This document shows, one piece after another, positions 42,884 to 54,330 of a stretch of 64,000 nt of DNA (within the stretch, counting starts at the first letter, position 1; each line of letters starts with the position of its first letter). The DNA lies in NCBI GenBank assembly GCA_965229335.1, contig OZ245874.1:3348001-3412000 (forward strand), written 5' to 3'. The stretch is from JAFKFH01 sp017307375. GTDB lineage: Bacteria; Pseudomonadota; Alphaproteobacteria; Ferrovibrionales; Ferrovibrionaceae. A program made the translations under genes and the position numbers. The notes beneath the pieces were generated by a model that made no database searches, was not told the origin of the DNA, and saw nothing but the letters and a program-made list of their open reading frames with translations.

Positions 42884-43120
42884 CGTCCGAAATCTCCAGG
42901 GCAGAGGAATATCAGCAAATCATTCGAAACTTCTGTCCGCCTTTCAGCGAGACTTCGAGATGGATAGGCGCCACGACAATCCTTGTCAACACGACTTGCG
43001 AATATTTCTTGGCATCCCTGTGCAGTCGTGATTAGGCGGCGGGCGGGTGACAAATCGCCGGGCATTATGCTACTAGGGCGCCGTCCAGCCAGATCCGTGC
43101 GCGAAAACGAGGAACCAGCC

Positions 43121-43576
43121 ATGGCGACCGAAACCATCGTGATCGCTTGCGACCATGCCGGCACCGAGCTGAAGGCCGAGTTGAAGCGCGACCTTGCCGC
43201 CCGCGGCTTCGACATTCTCGATCTCGGCACCGACGGCACCGCTTCGGTCGACTATCCCGATTTCGGCTATGCCGCCGCCGAAGCCGTCGCCGACGGTCGC
43301 GCCAGCCGCGGCGTCATCATCTGCGGATCGGGCATCGGCATCTCGATTGCCGCGAACCGCCACCCGAAGGTGCGCGCAGCCCTCGTCCACGATGCGCTGA
43401 CGGCCCGGTTGGCGCGCGAGCATAACGACGCCCAGATCCTGGCGCTCGGCGCCCGTACCACCGGCGTCGAGACCGCCAAGGATTGCCTCAAAGTCTTCCT
43501 CGATACGCCGTTCGCCGGCGGCGAACGGCATGAGCGCCGGGTCGCCAAGCTCGGCGTTCTCGGCCACAGCTGCTGA
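43121..43576 (+). CDS. rpiB: Ribose-5-phosphate isomerase B
   Basis: A 151-residue RpiB/LacAB-family sugar-phosphate isomerase interconverting ribose-5-phosphate and ribulose-5-phosphate. The ATG at 43121, after CGAGGAA, begins the conserved VIACDHAGTELK; the open frame upstream is not conserved. The catalytic Cys loop VIICGSGIGISIAANR and the His in VHDALTARLAREHNDAQILALGAR are intact. First gene of the run into glyA and the riboflavin operon. Confidence 0.94.
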   Translation: MATETIVIACDHAGTELKAELKRDLAARGFDILDLGTDGTASVDYPDFGYAAAEAVADGRASRGVIICGSGIGISIAANRHPKVRAALVHDALTARLAREHNDAQILALGARTTGVETAKDCLKVFLDTPFAGGERHERRVAKLGVLGHSC

Positions 43577-43594
43577 CCTTAAGGAAAACCGCCC

Positions 43595-44887
43595 ATGAGC
43601 ACCGCCTACACCCCGGCTGACGGTTATTTCTCGCGCGGCCTCGCCGATGCCGATCCCGAGCTGTTCGCCGCGGTCCGCGGCGAACTGGGCCGGCAGCGCG
43701 ACAAGATCGAGCTGATCGCCTCGGAAAACATCGTCAGCCTCGCGGTGCTCGAGGCCGCGGGTACGGTGCTGACCAACAAGTACGCGGAAGGCTACCCCGG
43801 CAAGCGCTACTACGGCGGCTGCGAATGGGTCGACGTGGCTGAGCAACTGGCGATTGATCGTGCCAAGAAGCTGTTCTCGGCCAATTTCGCCAATGTCCAG
43901 CCGCATTCGGGCAGCCAGGCCAACCAGGCCGCCTTCATGGCCTTGGCCAAGCCGGGCGATACCATCATGGGGATGAGCCTGGCCGAAGGCGGCCATCTGA
44001 CCCACGGCGCGTCGGTCAATCAGTCGGGCAAGTGGTTCAAGGCCGTCTCCTACGGCGTCCGCGCCGATGACCATCTGATCGACTACGACGCGCTGGCCAA
44101 GCTGGCCGAGGAACACAAGCCGACGATCCTGATCGCCGGCGGCTCGGCCTATTCGCGGATCATCGACTTCGCCCGGTTCCGCCAGATTGCCGATTCGGTC
44201 GGTGCCAAGCTGATGGTCGATATGGCGCATTTTGCCGGTCTGGTCGCCGGCGGCCTCTATCCGAGCCCGCTGCCCCATGCCCATGTTGTCACGACGACGA
44301 CGCACAAGACCCTGCGCGGCCCGCGCGGCGGCCTCGTGCTGACCAACGACGAGGAGGTCGGCAAGAAGATCAATTCTGCGACCTTCCCCGGCCTGCAGGG
44401 CGGGCCGCTCGAGCATATCATCGCGGCCAAGGCGGTGGCGTTCGGGGAAGCGCTGCGTCCGGAATTCAAGGCCTATGCCCGCGCCGTCGTCGACAACGCC
44501 CAGGCGCTGGTCGAGACGCTGCTGGCGCGCGGCTTCGCCATCGTCTCGGGTGGCACCGACAGCCACCTGATGCTGGTCGATCTGCGCCCCAAGAACGTCA
44601 AGGGCAACGACGCCGAGAAGGCCCTCGACCGGGCCCATATCACTTGCAACAAGAACGGCATCCCGAACGATCCGGAGAAGCCGATGGTCACTTCCGGAAT
44701 CCGGCTGGGCAGCCCGGCCGGCACCACCCGCGGTTTCGGCACGGCGGAATTCCGCCAGATCGGCGAGATGATCGCCGAGGTGCTCGAGGCCCGGATCGGT
44801 CAGGACAACGGCGCGGTCGAGCAGGCCGTGGCCGAGAAGGTAAAGGCGCTCTGTGCCGGCTTCCCGATCTATCCGACGCTTGGCTGA
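43595..44887 (+). CDS. glyA: Serine hydroxymethyltransferase
   Basis: A 430-residue PLP enzyme making glycine and methylene-tetrahydrofolate from serine. IELIASENIVSLAVLEAAG, the YAEGYPGKRYYGGCEWVD substrate loop, and the PLP Lys in VTTTTHKTLRGPRGGLVL are all present. It follows rpiB by 18 bases and precedes nrdR, a standard alphaproteobacterial order. The glycine riboswitch sometimes seen near glycine genes was not recognised. Confidence 0.97.
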   Translation: MSTAYTPADGYFSRGLADADPELFAAVRGELGRQRDKIELIASENIVSLAVLEAAGTVLTNKYAEGYPGKRYYGGCEWVDVAEQLAIDRAKKLFSANFANVQPHSGSQANQAAFMALAKPGDTIMGMSLAEGGHLTHGASVNQSGKWFKAVSYGVRADDHLIDYDALAKLAEEHKPTILIAGGSAYSRIIDFARFRQIADSVGAKLMVDMAHFAGLVAGGLYPSPLPHAHVVTTTTHKTLRGPRGGLVLTNDEEVGKKINSATFPGLQGGPLEHIIAAKAVAFGEALRPEFKAYARAVVDNAQALVETLLARGFAIVSGGTDSHLMLVDLRPKNVKGNDAEKALDRAHITCNKNGIPNDPEKPMVTSGIRLGSPAGTTRGFGTAEFRQIGEMIAEVLEARIGQDNGAVEQAVAEKVKALCAGFPIYPTLG

Positions 44888-44948
44888 GGGCGGACGATCG
44901 GTCAGAGTCAGGTCTGAAAACGAATCGTCGACGGAGGGGTTGAGGGGG

Positions 44949-45410
44949 ATGCGCTGTCCGTTCTGCGGCAATGACGATACCCAGGTGAAGGACTCGCGCC
45001 CCACCGAGGACAACTCGGCCATCCGCCGGCGTCGGTTCTGCCCGAACTGCGGCCAGCGTTTCACGACGTTCGAGCGCGTCCAGTTACGTGAACTGACGAT
45101 CGTCAAGAAGAACGGGGCACGCGCCCCGTTCGATCGCGACAAGCTGGCCCGCTCGGTCGAGATCGCCTGCCGCAAGCGCCCGGTGGCGCCCGAGCGGGTC
45201 GAGTTGATGATCAACGCGATCGTGCGGCGGTTGGAGACCGCCGGCGAGTCCGAGATTCCCTCCGACCAGGTCGGCGAAATGGTGATGGAAGGCCTGCGCA
45301 ATATCGACCAGGTCGCCTATGTCCGTTTCGCGTCGGTCTATCGCAATTTCCGCGAGGCGAAGGACTTCGAGGACTTCGTCGGCAAGCTCGGTGGCGGCGA
45401 CGACGACTGA
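44949..45410 (+). CDS. nrdR: Transcriptional repressor NrdR
   Basis: A 153-residue nucleotide-sensing repressor of ribonucleotide reductase genes. The N-terminal zinc ribbon MRCPFCGNDDTQVKDSRP ... CPNCGQRFTTFERVQ fixes the ATG at 44949 (after GAGGGGG). The ATP-cone domain follows (VKKNGARAPFDRDKLARSVEIACRKRPV). It overlaps the proposed ribD start by about 20 bases. Confidence 0.97.
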   Translation: MRCPFCGNDDTQVKDSRPTEDNSAIRRRRFCPNCGQRFTTFERVQLRELTIVKKNGARAPFDRDKLARSVEIACRKRPVAPERVELMINAIVRRLETAGESEIPSDQVGEMVMEGLRNIDQVAYVRFASVYRNFREAKDFEDFVGKLGGGDDD

Positions 45411-46524
45411 GCCGGCGGTATCGGCCCGGGACGTGGCCCATATGCGCCACGCCCTGGGGCTTGCCGCCCGGGGGCTGGGTCGGACCTGGCCGAACCCGGC
45501 TGTCGGCTGCGTGCTGGTCCGCGACGAGATCGTCCTCGCCCGCGGCAATACCCAACCCGGCGGCCGGCCCCATGCCGAAGTCGTGGCCCTGTCCCGCGCC
45601 GGCAGCCAGGCAGCGGGGGCTACGGCCTATGTGACGCTCGAACCCTGTGCCCATCACGGGAAGACCCCGCCCTGCGCCGATGCGCTGATCGCGGCCGGAA
45701 TCGGCCGGTGCGTCGTTGCCCTGCAGGATCCCGATCCCCGGGTCGACGGTGGTGGCATCCGGCGCCTGCTGGCCGCCGGCATCCCGGTGACGACCGGCGT
45801 CTGCGAGGCCGAGGCCGCGGCCCTCAATGCCGGCTTCCTGATGCGGGTGCGCCAGGGCCGGCCGCTGGTCACGCTGAAGCTCGCCACCACCCTCGACGGG
45901 CGGATTGCAACCCACGCCGGCGAAAGCCGCTGGATCACCGGCGCGACCGCGCGTGCCCGCGGCCATCTGATGCGTGCCGATCACGATGCGATCATGGTCG
46001 GCATCGGTACGGCGCTGACCGACGATCCGGACCTGACCTGCCGTCTGGCCGGGCTCGAGGATCGCTCGCCGGTTCGCATCGTGCTGGACGGCCGGCTGCG
46101 CCTGCCGCTGACCTCGCGGCTGGTGCGCACCGCCGCCACGGCACCGACCTGGATTGTGACGCTCGCAGGCTCGGATCCGTTGCGCCGCCAGGCCTACGAG
46201 CAGGCGGGGGTGACGGTGATCGCCGTCCCGCGCGATGCCGAAGGACGCCTCGACCTCAAGGCCGCCTTGGCGGCGCTGGGCGATCGCGGCCTGACCCGCG
46301 TGCTGGCCGAGGGGGGCGCATCGGTCGCCGCCGCCCTGGTCCGGGCAGGGCTGGTCGACCGGCTGGTCTGGATGCGCGCGCCCAGTCTGATCGGCGCGGA
46401 CGGCATTGCTGCCCTGCAGGGCTTCGGGGTTGACCGTCTGGCCCAGGCCCCGGTCTGGCGGCGGATCGGCCAGGAACCCTGCGGCGACGACCTCCTCGAA
46501 AGCTACGAGCGCCGCGACGACTGA
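45391..46524 (+). CDS. ribD: Bifunctional riboflavin deaminase/reductase RibD
   Basis: A 377-residue enzyme for steps two and three of riboflavin synthesis. Residues 15-160 form the deaminase with zinc motif HAEVVAL and PCAHHGKTPPCADALI; the C-terminal half is the NADPH reductase (LKLATTLDGRIATHAGESRWITG, VLAEGGASVAAALVRAGLVD). The start is uncertain: GTG 45391 gives a normal length and overlaps nrdR; an ATG at 45442 would cut into the conserved N-terminus less conservatively. Confidence 0.92.
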   Translation: MAATTTEPAVSARDVAHMRHALGLAARGLGRTWPNPAVGCVLVRDEIVLARGNTQPGGRPHAEVVALSRAGSQAAGATAYVTLEPCAHHGKTPPCADALIAAGIGRCVVALQDPDPRVDGGGIRRLLAAGIPVTTGVCEAEAAALNAGFLMRVRQGRPLVTLKLATTLDGRIATHAGESRWITGATARARGHLMRADHDAIMVGIGTALTDDPDLTCRLAGLEDRSPVRIVLDGRLRLPLTSRLVRTAATAPTWIVTLAGSDPLRRQAYEQAGVTVIAVPRDAEGRLDLKAALAALGDRGLTRVLAEGGASVAAALVRAGLVDRLVWMRAPSLIGADGIAALQGFGVDRLAQAPVWRRIGQEPCGDDLLESYERRDD

Positions 46525-46591
46525 CGCCGACGTCAGCGTTGCGGCCCATAAACCGGTTGGACAAAGGCCCCGGCGGCGCTAAGAAAGAGCC

Positions 46592-47197
46592 ATGTTTACC
46601 GGCATCGTCACAGATATCGGCCGTGTCCGCGCGGTCGAACGGCGCGGCGACACGCGCTTCGCGCTAGAGACCGCCTACGACACCGCCTCGATTGCGATCG
46701 GTGCCTCGATCGCCTGCGACGGCGTGTGCCTCACGGTGGTCGACAAGGGCCCCGACTGGTTTTCGGTCGACGTCTCGGCAGAAACGCTCTCCTGCACCAC
46801 GCTTGGTGCCTGGAGTCCGGGGCATCCGATCAACCTGGAACGTTCGCTGAAAGTCGGCGACGAACTCGGCGGCCATATCGTCTCGGGCCATGTCGACGGC
46901 GTCGCCGAGGTGACGGAGGCGCGGCCAGAAGGCGATTCCCTGCGCCTGGTCTTCGCGCTGCCCCGGACGCTCGGCGCGTTCGTGGCCAAGAAGGGCTCGG
47001 TCGCCGTATCCGGCGTGTCCCTCACTGTGAACGAAGTCGGCCAGACGGCCGACGGCCGCCCGACCTTCGGGGTCAACCTGATCCCCCATACCCAGGCCGT
47101 CACCACCCTGGGGCGCCTGCAGGCCGGGACGATGGTGAATATCGAAATCGACGTGCTTGCCCGCTATGTCGCCCGGCTGGCCGAGATGGAGCGCTAA
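46592..47197 (+). CDS. ribE: Riboflavin synthase, alpha subunit type
   Basis: A 201-residue enzyme that dismutates lumazine into riboflavin. Two homologous barrel halves are visible, beginning MFTGIVTDIGRV and, after GGHIVSGHVDGV, the second half with SGVSLTVNEV and FGVNLIPHTQAVTTLG. It lies between ribD and ribBA; no FMN riboswitch was recognised in the 67 bases before it. Confidence 0.95.
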   Translation: MFTGIVTDIGRVRAVERRGDTRFALETAYDTASIAIGASIACDGVCLTVVDKGPDWFSVDVSAETLSCTTLGAWSPGHPINLERSLKVGDELGGHIVSGHVDGVAEVTEARPEGDSLRLVFALPRTLGAFVAKKGSVAVSGVSLTVNEVGQTADGRPTFGVNLIPHTQAVTTLGRLQAGTMVNIEIDVLARYVARLAEMER

Positions 47198-47200
47198 CCG

Positions 47201-48343
47201 ATGACCAGCCTGCCGCCCGGCATCAACAGCTATTCGCAGTACCTGTCCTCGATCGAGGACATCCTGGCCGACATCCGTGCCGGCAAGATGGTGATCCTGG
47301 TCGACGACGAGGATCGCGAGAACGAGGGCGACCTCGTCATTCCGGCCGACAACTGCACGCCGGAAGTGATCAACTTCATGGCCAAGCACGGACGCGGCCT
47401 GATCTGCCTGGCGATGACCCGCCAGCGGATCGAGCAGCTTGGCCTGCCGCTGATGGCCAAGGACAACCTGTCGCGCCATCAGACCGCCTTCACGGTGTCG
47501 ATCGAAGCGCGCGAGGGCGTCACCACCGGCATTTCGGCCGCCGACCGCGCGCATACGGTGAAGGTGGCGATCGACCCGGCCAAGGGCGCGGCGGATATCG
47601 CGACGCCGGGCCATGTCTTCCCGCTGGTCGCCCGCGACGGCGGCGTCCTGGTCCGGGCCGGCCACACCGAAGCCTCGGTCGATATCGCGCGGCTGGCGGG
47701 GCTGACCCCCGCCGGCGTGATCTGCGAGATCATGAACGACGACGGCAGCATGGCGCGGCTGCCAGACCTGGTCGGCTTCGCGCAGCTGCACGGGCTCAAG
47801 GTCGGCACGATCGCCGACCTGATCGCCCATCGCCGCCGCCATGACAATCTGGTCCGCCGGGTGCTGGAAGACCGCATCGACAGCCGCTGGGGCGGTGATT
47901 TCAAGATGCTGGTCTATCGCAACACGGTCGAGCATGCCGAGCATATCGCGCTGGTGAAGGGGGATATTTCGGGGGACGAGCCGGTGATGGTCCGCGTGCA
48001 CGCGCTGAACGTCATCGAGGACGTGTTGGGCGACAAGTCGAGCGCCTCGGCCGGCCTGTTGCACGGCGCGATGAAGGCGATCGGCGAGGCCGGGCGCGGT
48101 GTCGTCGTGCTGATCCGCGAGCCGCGACCGAATGCCTTGTCCGACCGGGTCAAGCGCCGGCTGGGCCAGCCGGTCGACGAACAGGGGCAGTTGCGCGACT
48201 ACGGTATCGGCGCGCAGATCCTGCTCGATCTCGGCCTCAAGGACATGATCGTCCTGTCCAATCGCGTGAAGGGTCTTGTCGGGATCGAGGGCTACGGCCT
48301 GAACGTGACCGAGATCCGTCCGCTCAAGCCCCTCGAGGAGTAA
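47201..48343 (+). CDS. ribBA: 3,4-dihydroxy-2-butanone 4-phosphate synthase with degenerate GTP cyclohydrolase II domain
   Basis: A 380-residue two-domain protein. The N-terminal RibB domain (residues ~15-220) is intact: DDEDRENEGDLV, DRAHTVKVAIDP, TPGHVFPLVARDGGVLVRAGHTEASVDIARL. The C-terminal RibA-like domain lacks the three zinc-binding cysteines expected in the ECLTGDxFxSxRCDCG region; the corresponding stretch reads VIEDVLGDKSSASAGLLHGAM. It therefore probably makes only the butanone phosphate, as in the RibBX-type proteins of rhizobia and Brucella, and a separate GTP cyclohydrolase II is expected elsewhere. Confidence 0.93.
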   Translation: MTSLPPGINSYSQYLSSIEDILADIRAGKMVILVDDEDRENEGDLVIPADNCTPEVINFMAKHGRGLICLAMTRQRIEQLGLPLMAKDNLSRHQTAFTVSIEAREGVTTGISAADRAHTVKVAIDPAKGAADIATPGHVFPLVARDGGVLVRAGHTEASVDIARLAGLTPAGVICEIMNDDGSMARLPDLVGFAQLHGLKVGTIADLIAHRRRHDNLVRRVLEDRIDSRWGGDFKMLVYRNTVEHAEHIALVKGDISGDEPVMVRVHALNVIEDVLGDKSSASAGLLHGAMKAIGEAGRGVVVLIREPRPNALSDRVKRRLGQPVDEQGQLRDYGIGAQILLDLGLKDMIVLSNRVKGLVGIEGYGLNVTEIRPLKPLEE

Positions 48344-48350
48344 TCCGACC

Positions 48351-48809
48351 ATGACCGTTTCCCCGCGCGTGCTGATCGTCGAGGCACGCTTCTACGACGA
48401 TATCGCCGATGCCATGCTGGAAGGCGCCACCACGGCGCTGGACGAGGCGGGCGCCCGCTACGACCGCATCTCCGTGCCCGGCGCGCTGGAGATTCCGCCG
48501 GCCATCGTCCTGGCGGCCGAGGCCGGCTCGCGCGACGTGCGCTTCCGCTATGACGCCTATGTTGCGCTGGGCTGTGTCATCCGCGGCGAGACCACGCATT
48601 ACGACATCGTCTCCAACGAGAGCGCCCGTGGCATCATGGACCTGGGCATCCGCCTCGGCCTGTCGATCGGCAACGGCATCATCACCGTCGAGAACGACGA
48701 CCAGGCCTGGGCGCGTGCCCGCAAGTCCGACCTCGACAAGGGTGGCGGCGCCGCCAAGGCGGCCCTGGCGCTGGTCGCGCTGAAGCGCAAGTTCGGGCTG
48801 GGCGCGTGA
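48351..48809 (+). CDS. ribH: 6,7-dimethyl-8-ribityllumazine synthase
   Basis: A 152-residue lumazine synthase joining the RibD and RibB products. The VLIVEARFYDDIADAMLEGA start, VPGALEIPPAI loop, and GCVIRGETTHYDIVSNESARGI with the catalytic His are intact. Its stop overlaps the GTG start of nusB by 4 bases, so the two are translationally coupled. Confidence 0.96.
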   Translation: MTVSPRVLIVEARFYDDIADAMLEGATTALDEAGARYDRISVPGALEIPPAIVLAAEAGSRDVRFRYDAYVALGCVIRGETTHYDIVSNESARGIMDLGIRLGLSIGNGIITVENDDQAWARARKSDLDKGGGAAKAALALVALKRKFGLGA

Positions 48810-49285
48810 CCAATCCGAATCCCGATTTCAAGGCCCTGATCGGCAAGCGGTCGGCAGCGCGGCTTGCCGCGGTGCAGGCGCTGTATCAGTACGACCTCAA
48901 CGAACAGTCGATCGACCGCATCATCGGCGAGTTCGTCACCCAGCATCTCGGCAAGGAAATCGACGGCGTCGAGTACAAGGACGCCGATGCCGAATTCTTC
49001 GCCGACCTGGCCCGCCAGACGGTCAAGCAGCGCGATGCGATCGACGGGCAGCTCGCCACCGCGATCTCGGTGCGCGATGCCGACCGGGTCGAGACGCTGT
49101 TGCGTGCCATCATGCGCGTCGGCGCCTTCGAACTGATGGGCCGCAAGGACGTGCCGGCCAAGGTCGTCATCACCGAATATGTCGATGTCGCCCACGCTTT
49201 CTATGGCGGGGCCGAGCCGGGCCTGGTCAATGCGGTGCTGGACCGCGTCGCCCGCGCCGTGCGGCCGGAAGAATTCAGCCGGTGA
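48806..49285 (+). CDS. nusB: Transcription antitermination factor NusB
   Basis: A 159-residue all-helical antitermination protein that binds boxA RNA with NusE. RSAARLAAVQALYQYDLNEQSID and the C-terminal VVITEYVDVAHAFYGGAEPGLVNAVLDRVAR are characteristic. GTG start overlapping ribH; stop overlapping the GTG of thiL (GTGA), so the ribH-nusB-thiL genes form one coupled transcript. Confidence 0.96.
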   Translation: MTNPNPDFKALIGKRSAARLAAVQALYQYDLNEQSIDRIIGEFVTQHLGKEIDGVEYKDADAEFFADLARQTVKQRDAIDGQLATAISVRDADRVETLLRAIMRVGAFELMGRKDVPAKVVITEYVDVAHAFYGGAEPGLVNAVLDRVARAVRPEEFSR

Positions 49286-50274
49286 CCGGCGGGGTCGCGC
49301 GATCCGGCGAATTCGAGCTGATCGCGCGATACCTGGCGCCGCTTTCGGCTGCGGCGCCGCTGGCCTTCGGGCTTACCGATGATGCCGCCCTGCTGGCCCC
49401 GGGACCGGGCGAGCAGGTGGTCCTGACCAAGGACTGCATGGTCTCCGGCGTCCATTTCCTCGACGCCGACGGGCCCGAGGTGATCGCCCGCAAGCTGTTG
49501 CGCACCAATCTCTCCGATCTTGCGGCGATGGGCGCGGTGCCACGCGGCTACCTGCTCGGCCTTGTGTTGCCGCGGAATGTCGACGAAGCCTGGATCGCCG
49601 GGTTTGCCGCGGGCCTCGCGCGCGATCAGGCCGAATTCGGTGTCGCGCTGCTGGGCGGCGACACGACGGCGACATCCGGGCCGACGGTGTTGTCGCTGAC
49701 AGCCTTGGGCACGGCAGCCGACGGCCGGGTGCTCCGGCGCAGCGGCGCCAGGCCGGGCGACCTGCTCTACGTCTCCGGCACGATCGGCGACGCGGTGCTG
49801 GCGCTGCATCTGAAGCTCGGCAAGATCTTCGGCGTCGCGCCCGATATGCGCGCGGCCCTCAACGACCGCCTCGACCTGCCATCGCCGCGGGTCGGCCTCG
49901 GCGCGCGGCTGGTCGGGATCGCCAGCGCGGCGCTCGATGTCTCCGACGGCCTTGTCCAGGATGTCGGGCATATGGCGCTGGCCTCCGGGGTCGCCATCGA
50001 GATCCGGGCGGCCGACGTGCCGCTCTCGGCCGCGGCGGCCGAACTGGTCGGCGACGGGCCGGCGCTGTTTGTCGACTGTCTCTCGGGGGGCGACGACTAC
50101 GAACTCGCATTCACCGCGCCGGCCGACCGTGCAACCGATGTCACGGCAGCCGCCTCGGCCAGCGGGGTTCCGGTGACCTGCATCGGCCGTGTGACGGCCG
50201 GGCAGGGCGTCATCGTGCGCGACCGGCAGGGTGGGGTCGTCGAATTGGCCCGCACCGGCTACCGGCACTTCTGA
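49282..50274 (+). CDS. thiL: Thiamine-monophosphate kinase
   Basis: A 330-residue ATP-dependent kinase producing thiamine diphosphate. The N-terminal GEFELIARYLAPL, metal-binding GLTDDAALLAPGPGEQVVLTKDCMVSGVHF, NLSDLAAMGAVPRGYLLGL, LLGGDTTA and the LDVSDGLVQDVGHM motif are all present. GTG start. The next gene begins on the last base of its stop codon (TGATG). Confidence 0.95.
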   Translation: MTGGVARSGEFELIARYLAPLSAAAPLAFGLTDDAALLAPGPGEQVVLTKDCMVSGVHFLDADGPEVIARKLLRTNLSDLAAMGAVPRGYLLGLVLPRNVDEAWIAGFAAGLARDQAEFGVALLGGDTTATSGPTVLSLTALGTAADGRVLRRSGARPGDLLYVSGTIGDAVLALHLKLGKIFGVAPDMRAALNDRLDLPSPRVGLGARLVGIASAALDVSDGLVQDVGHMALASGVAIEIRAADVPLSAAAAELVGDGPALFVDCLSGGDDYELAFTAPADRATDVTAAASASGVPVTCIGRVTAGQGVIVRDRQGGVVELARTGYRHF

Positions 50275-50714
50275 TGAAGAAACTGATCGTCATCCTGGTG
50301 ATCCTGCTGGTACTGCTGGCCGGCGGCGGGGCGGCGGCCTGGTTTTTCCTGCTGCGCAAGACCGAGCCGGTCGAGGCGCCGCCACCGCCCAAGCCGGCAC
50401 CCGCATCCTATGTTGTGCTCGAGGGGATGAGCGTGCCGCTGCGGACGGCCGAGAAACCCTGGTCGACGCTGTGGATGAACCTGGCGCTCGAAATCCCGAA
50501 GGCCGAGGATGTCGGCGAGATCCAGAACGTCATGCCGCGCGTGCGCGATGCGTTCGTGCGCGACCTGCAGGCCCATCCGATCGGCCAGAACGGCACCTGG
50601 AACGAAAAAGACATCGACACGATGACGGAGCGCCTGGGCAAACAGGCCGACAAGGTATTGGGACCGGGCAAGGTCAGCCGCGTCCTGATCCGGAATGCGC
50701 TGAAGGGGCAGTAA
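50274..50714 (+). CDS. FliL-like flagellar basal-body-associated membrane protein
   Basis: A 146-residue protein with one N-terminal transmembrane helix (LIVILVILLVLLAGGGAAAWFFLL), a Pro-rich juxtamembrane stretch (PVEAPPPPKPAPA), and a periplasmic domain (MPRVRDAFVRDLQAHP ... LGPGKVSRVLIRNAL) that fits the FliL family. It is translationally coupled to thiL and is not in a flagellar cluster. Together with orphan motB it suggests dispersed motility genes. The family call is good; the specific function is inferred. Confidence 0.8.
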   Translation: MKKLIVILVILLVLLAGGGAAAWFFLLRKTEPVEAPPPPKPAPASYVVLEGMSVPLRTAEKPWSTLWMNLALEIPKAEDVGEIQNVMPRVRDAFVRDLQAHPIGQNGTWNEKDIDTMTERLGKQADKVLGPGKVSRVLIRNALKGQ

Positions 50715-50723
50715 ACCTCCACC

Positions 50724-51911
50724 ATGGAAGAAAAACGGCGCGCTAAGCGCAATGTTATCGTGCTGGCCGCGTGCCAGGCGCTGGCCAACTCGACCATGTC
50801 GATTCAGATCGCCCTCGGGGGGCTGGTCGGCGCGATGCTGGCAGAAGACAAGTCGCTGGCGACGCTGCCCGTGGCGATGGTGATCTGCGGCACCGCGGTC
50901 GGGACGATCCCCGCCTCGCTGCTGATGGGCCGCATCGGTCGGCGCGCCGGTTTCATGGTCGGCGGTGCGTTCGGCATCTTCGGCTCGATCCTGTCCTGCC
51001 TGGGAATCTACCTGGGCTCGTTCCCGCTGTTCGCCGGCTCCCTTGGCCTGTTCGGCATCTTTTCCTCGTTCGCCCAGTACTATCGGTTTGCTGCGGCCGA
51101 CGTTGCCCCCGACGACTTCAAGGCCAAGGCGATCTCGCTGGTGATGGCCGGCGGTGTCGTGGCCGGTTTTCTCGGACCCGAGATCACCAAGCACACCCGC
51201 GAACTGTTGATGCCCTATCTGTTCCAGGGATCGTTCGTCGCCGCCGGTATCCTTTGCGCCCTGTCGGTCCTGATCCAGCAGTTCATCGACATTCCCAGGC
51301 CGCCGCCGGCGGGCCGCGGCCAGGGCGGGCGCCCGCTGTCGGCCATCGTCCGCCAGCCGGTGTTCCTCGTCGCCGTGCTGTCCGGGGCGATCGGCTATGC
51401 GGTGATGAGCCTGGTGATGACCGCCACGCCGCTCGCGATGGTCGGCTGCGGCCTGTCCTACGACCAGTCCGCGACCGTGATCCAGTTCCATGTCATTGCC
51501 ATGTTCGGCCCGTCGTTCTTCACCGGGCACCTGATCCGGCGCTTCGGCGTGCTGCGCGTCATCGCAGCCGGCGGCGTGCTCAACCTGATCTGTGTCGCGG
51601 TGGCGCTGGCCGGTCTCGACTTTGCCAATTTCCTCGTCGCGCTGGTGCTGCTGGGCCTTGGGTGGAACTTCATGTTCGTCGGCGGAACCGCGCTGCTGAC
51701 CGAGGCCTACCGGCCGCAGGAACGGGCCAAGACCCAGGCCGCCAACGACTTCACGGTCTTTGCCATCACGGCGGTCGCCTCGCTGTCTTCGGGCAAGATC
51801 CTGTTCGGCGGCGGCTGGAACGCGGTGACGCTGACCGCGCTGCCGCTGCTCGCCATCGCGCTGGCCGCGGCGCTGTGGCGGATGACCGTGGTGCGGCGCA
51901 TCGTGGGTTGA
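50724..51911 (+). CDS. MFS transporter
   Basis: A 395-residue major-facilitator permease with about twelve spans. The first loop has the motif-A-like LLMGRIGRRAGFMVGG; a second copy of the repeat begins after PPPAGRGQGGRPLSAIVRQP (central cytoplasmic loop). The tail ends RMTVVRRIVG. It resembles drug/organic-anion efflux members but no substrate can be read. It is transcribed with the thiL group and followed by the hppA promoter region. Confidence 0.82.
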   Translation: MEEKRRAKRNVIVLAACQALANSTMSIQIALGGLVGAMLAEDKSLATLPVAMVICGTAVGTIPASLLMGRIGRRAGFMVGGAFGIFGSILSCLGIYLGSFPLFAGSLGLFGIFSSFAQYYRFAAADVAPDDFKAKAISLVMAGGVVAGFLGPEITKHTRELLMPYLFQGSFVAAGILCALSVLIQQFIDIPRPPPAGRGQGGRPLSAIVRQPVFLVAVLSGAIGYAVMSLVMTATPLAMVGCGLSYDQSATVIQFHVIAMFGPSFFTGHLIRRFGVLRVIAAGGVLNLICVAVALAGLDFANFLVALVLLGLGWNFMFVGGTALLTEAYRPQERAKTQAANDFTVFAITAVASLSSGKILFGGGWNAVTLTALPLLAIALAAALWRMTVVRRIVG

Positions 51912-51961
51912 TCAGCGATTCTCGCGACTGCAGCAATTTAATCCGCGTCAAGGACGAATAT

Positions 51962-51990
51962 TTGCCGCGACCTCACGGACCTGTCATAAC
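51962..51990 (+). promoter_or_regulatory. Possible promoter of hppA
   Basis: TTGCCG (51962-51967), a 17-base spacer and CATAAC (51985-51990), about 80 bases before the hppA start. A plausible sigma-70-type promoter from pattern matching only. Confidence 0.35.
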
Positions 51991-52071
51991 TTGCGCCGTC
52001 GCCGCGCCAGTAGGGAGGGCGCGAGTCGCTAGGCTTGGCTCCCAAATGCCTATAACGAACGAGGGGGTATC

Positions 52072-54201
<2,130 letters not shown>

Positions 54202-54222
54202 GGGCTGCGGCCAACTGACGCA

Positions 54223-54257
54223 AGCCCGCCGGTCGATCGACCGGCGGGCTTTTCTTT
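54223..54257 (+). terminator. Intrinsic terminator after hppA
   Basis: A perfectly self-complementary 28-base segment (AGCCCGCCGGTCGA / TCGACCGGCGGGCT, 54223-54250) followed by TTTTCTTT, 22 bases past the hppA stop. Confidence 0.9.
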
Positions 54258-54330
54258 CGACATTTTTTGCGATTTAGTCTTACTTGCAAGTCGCGGCAGG
54301 CGACCATGGAGAAACGAGCGGAGCAGGGCG

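Noticed and set aside
46525..46591. FMN riboswitch before ribE, or elsewhere in the rib operon
   Set aside because: The spacers are too short and no conserved RFN core is visible.
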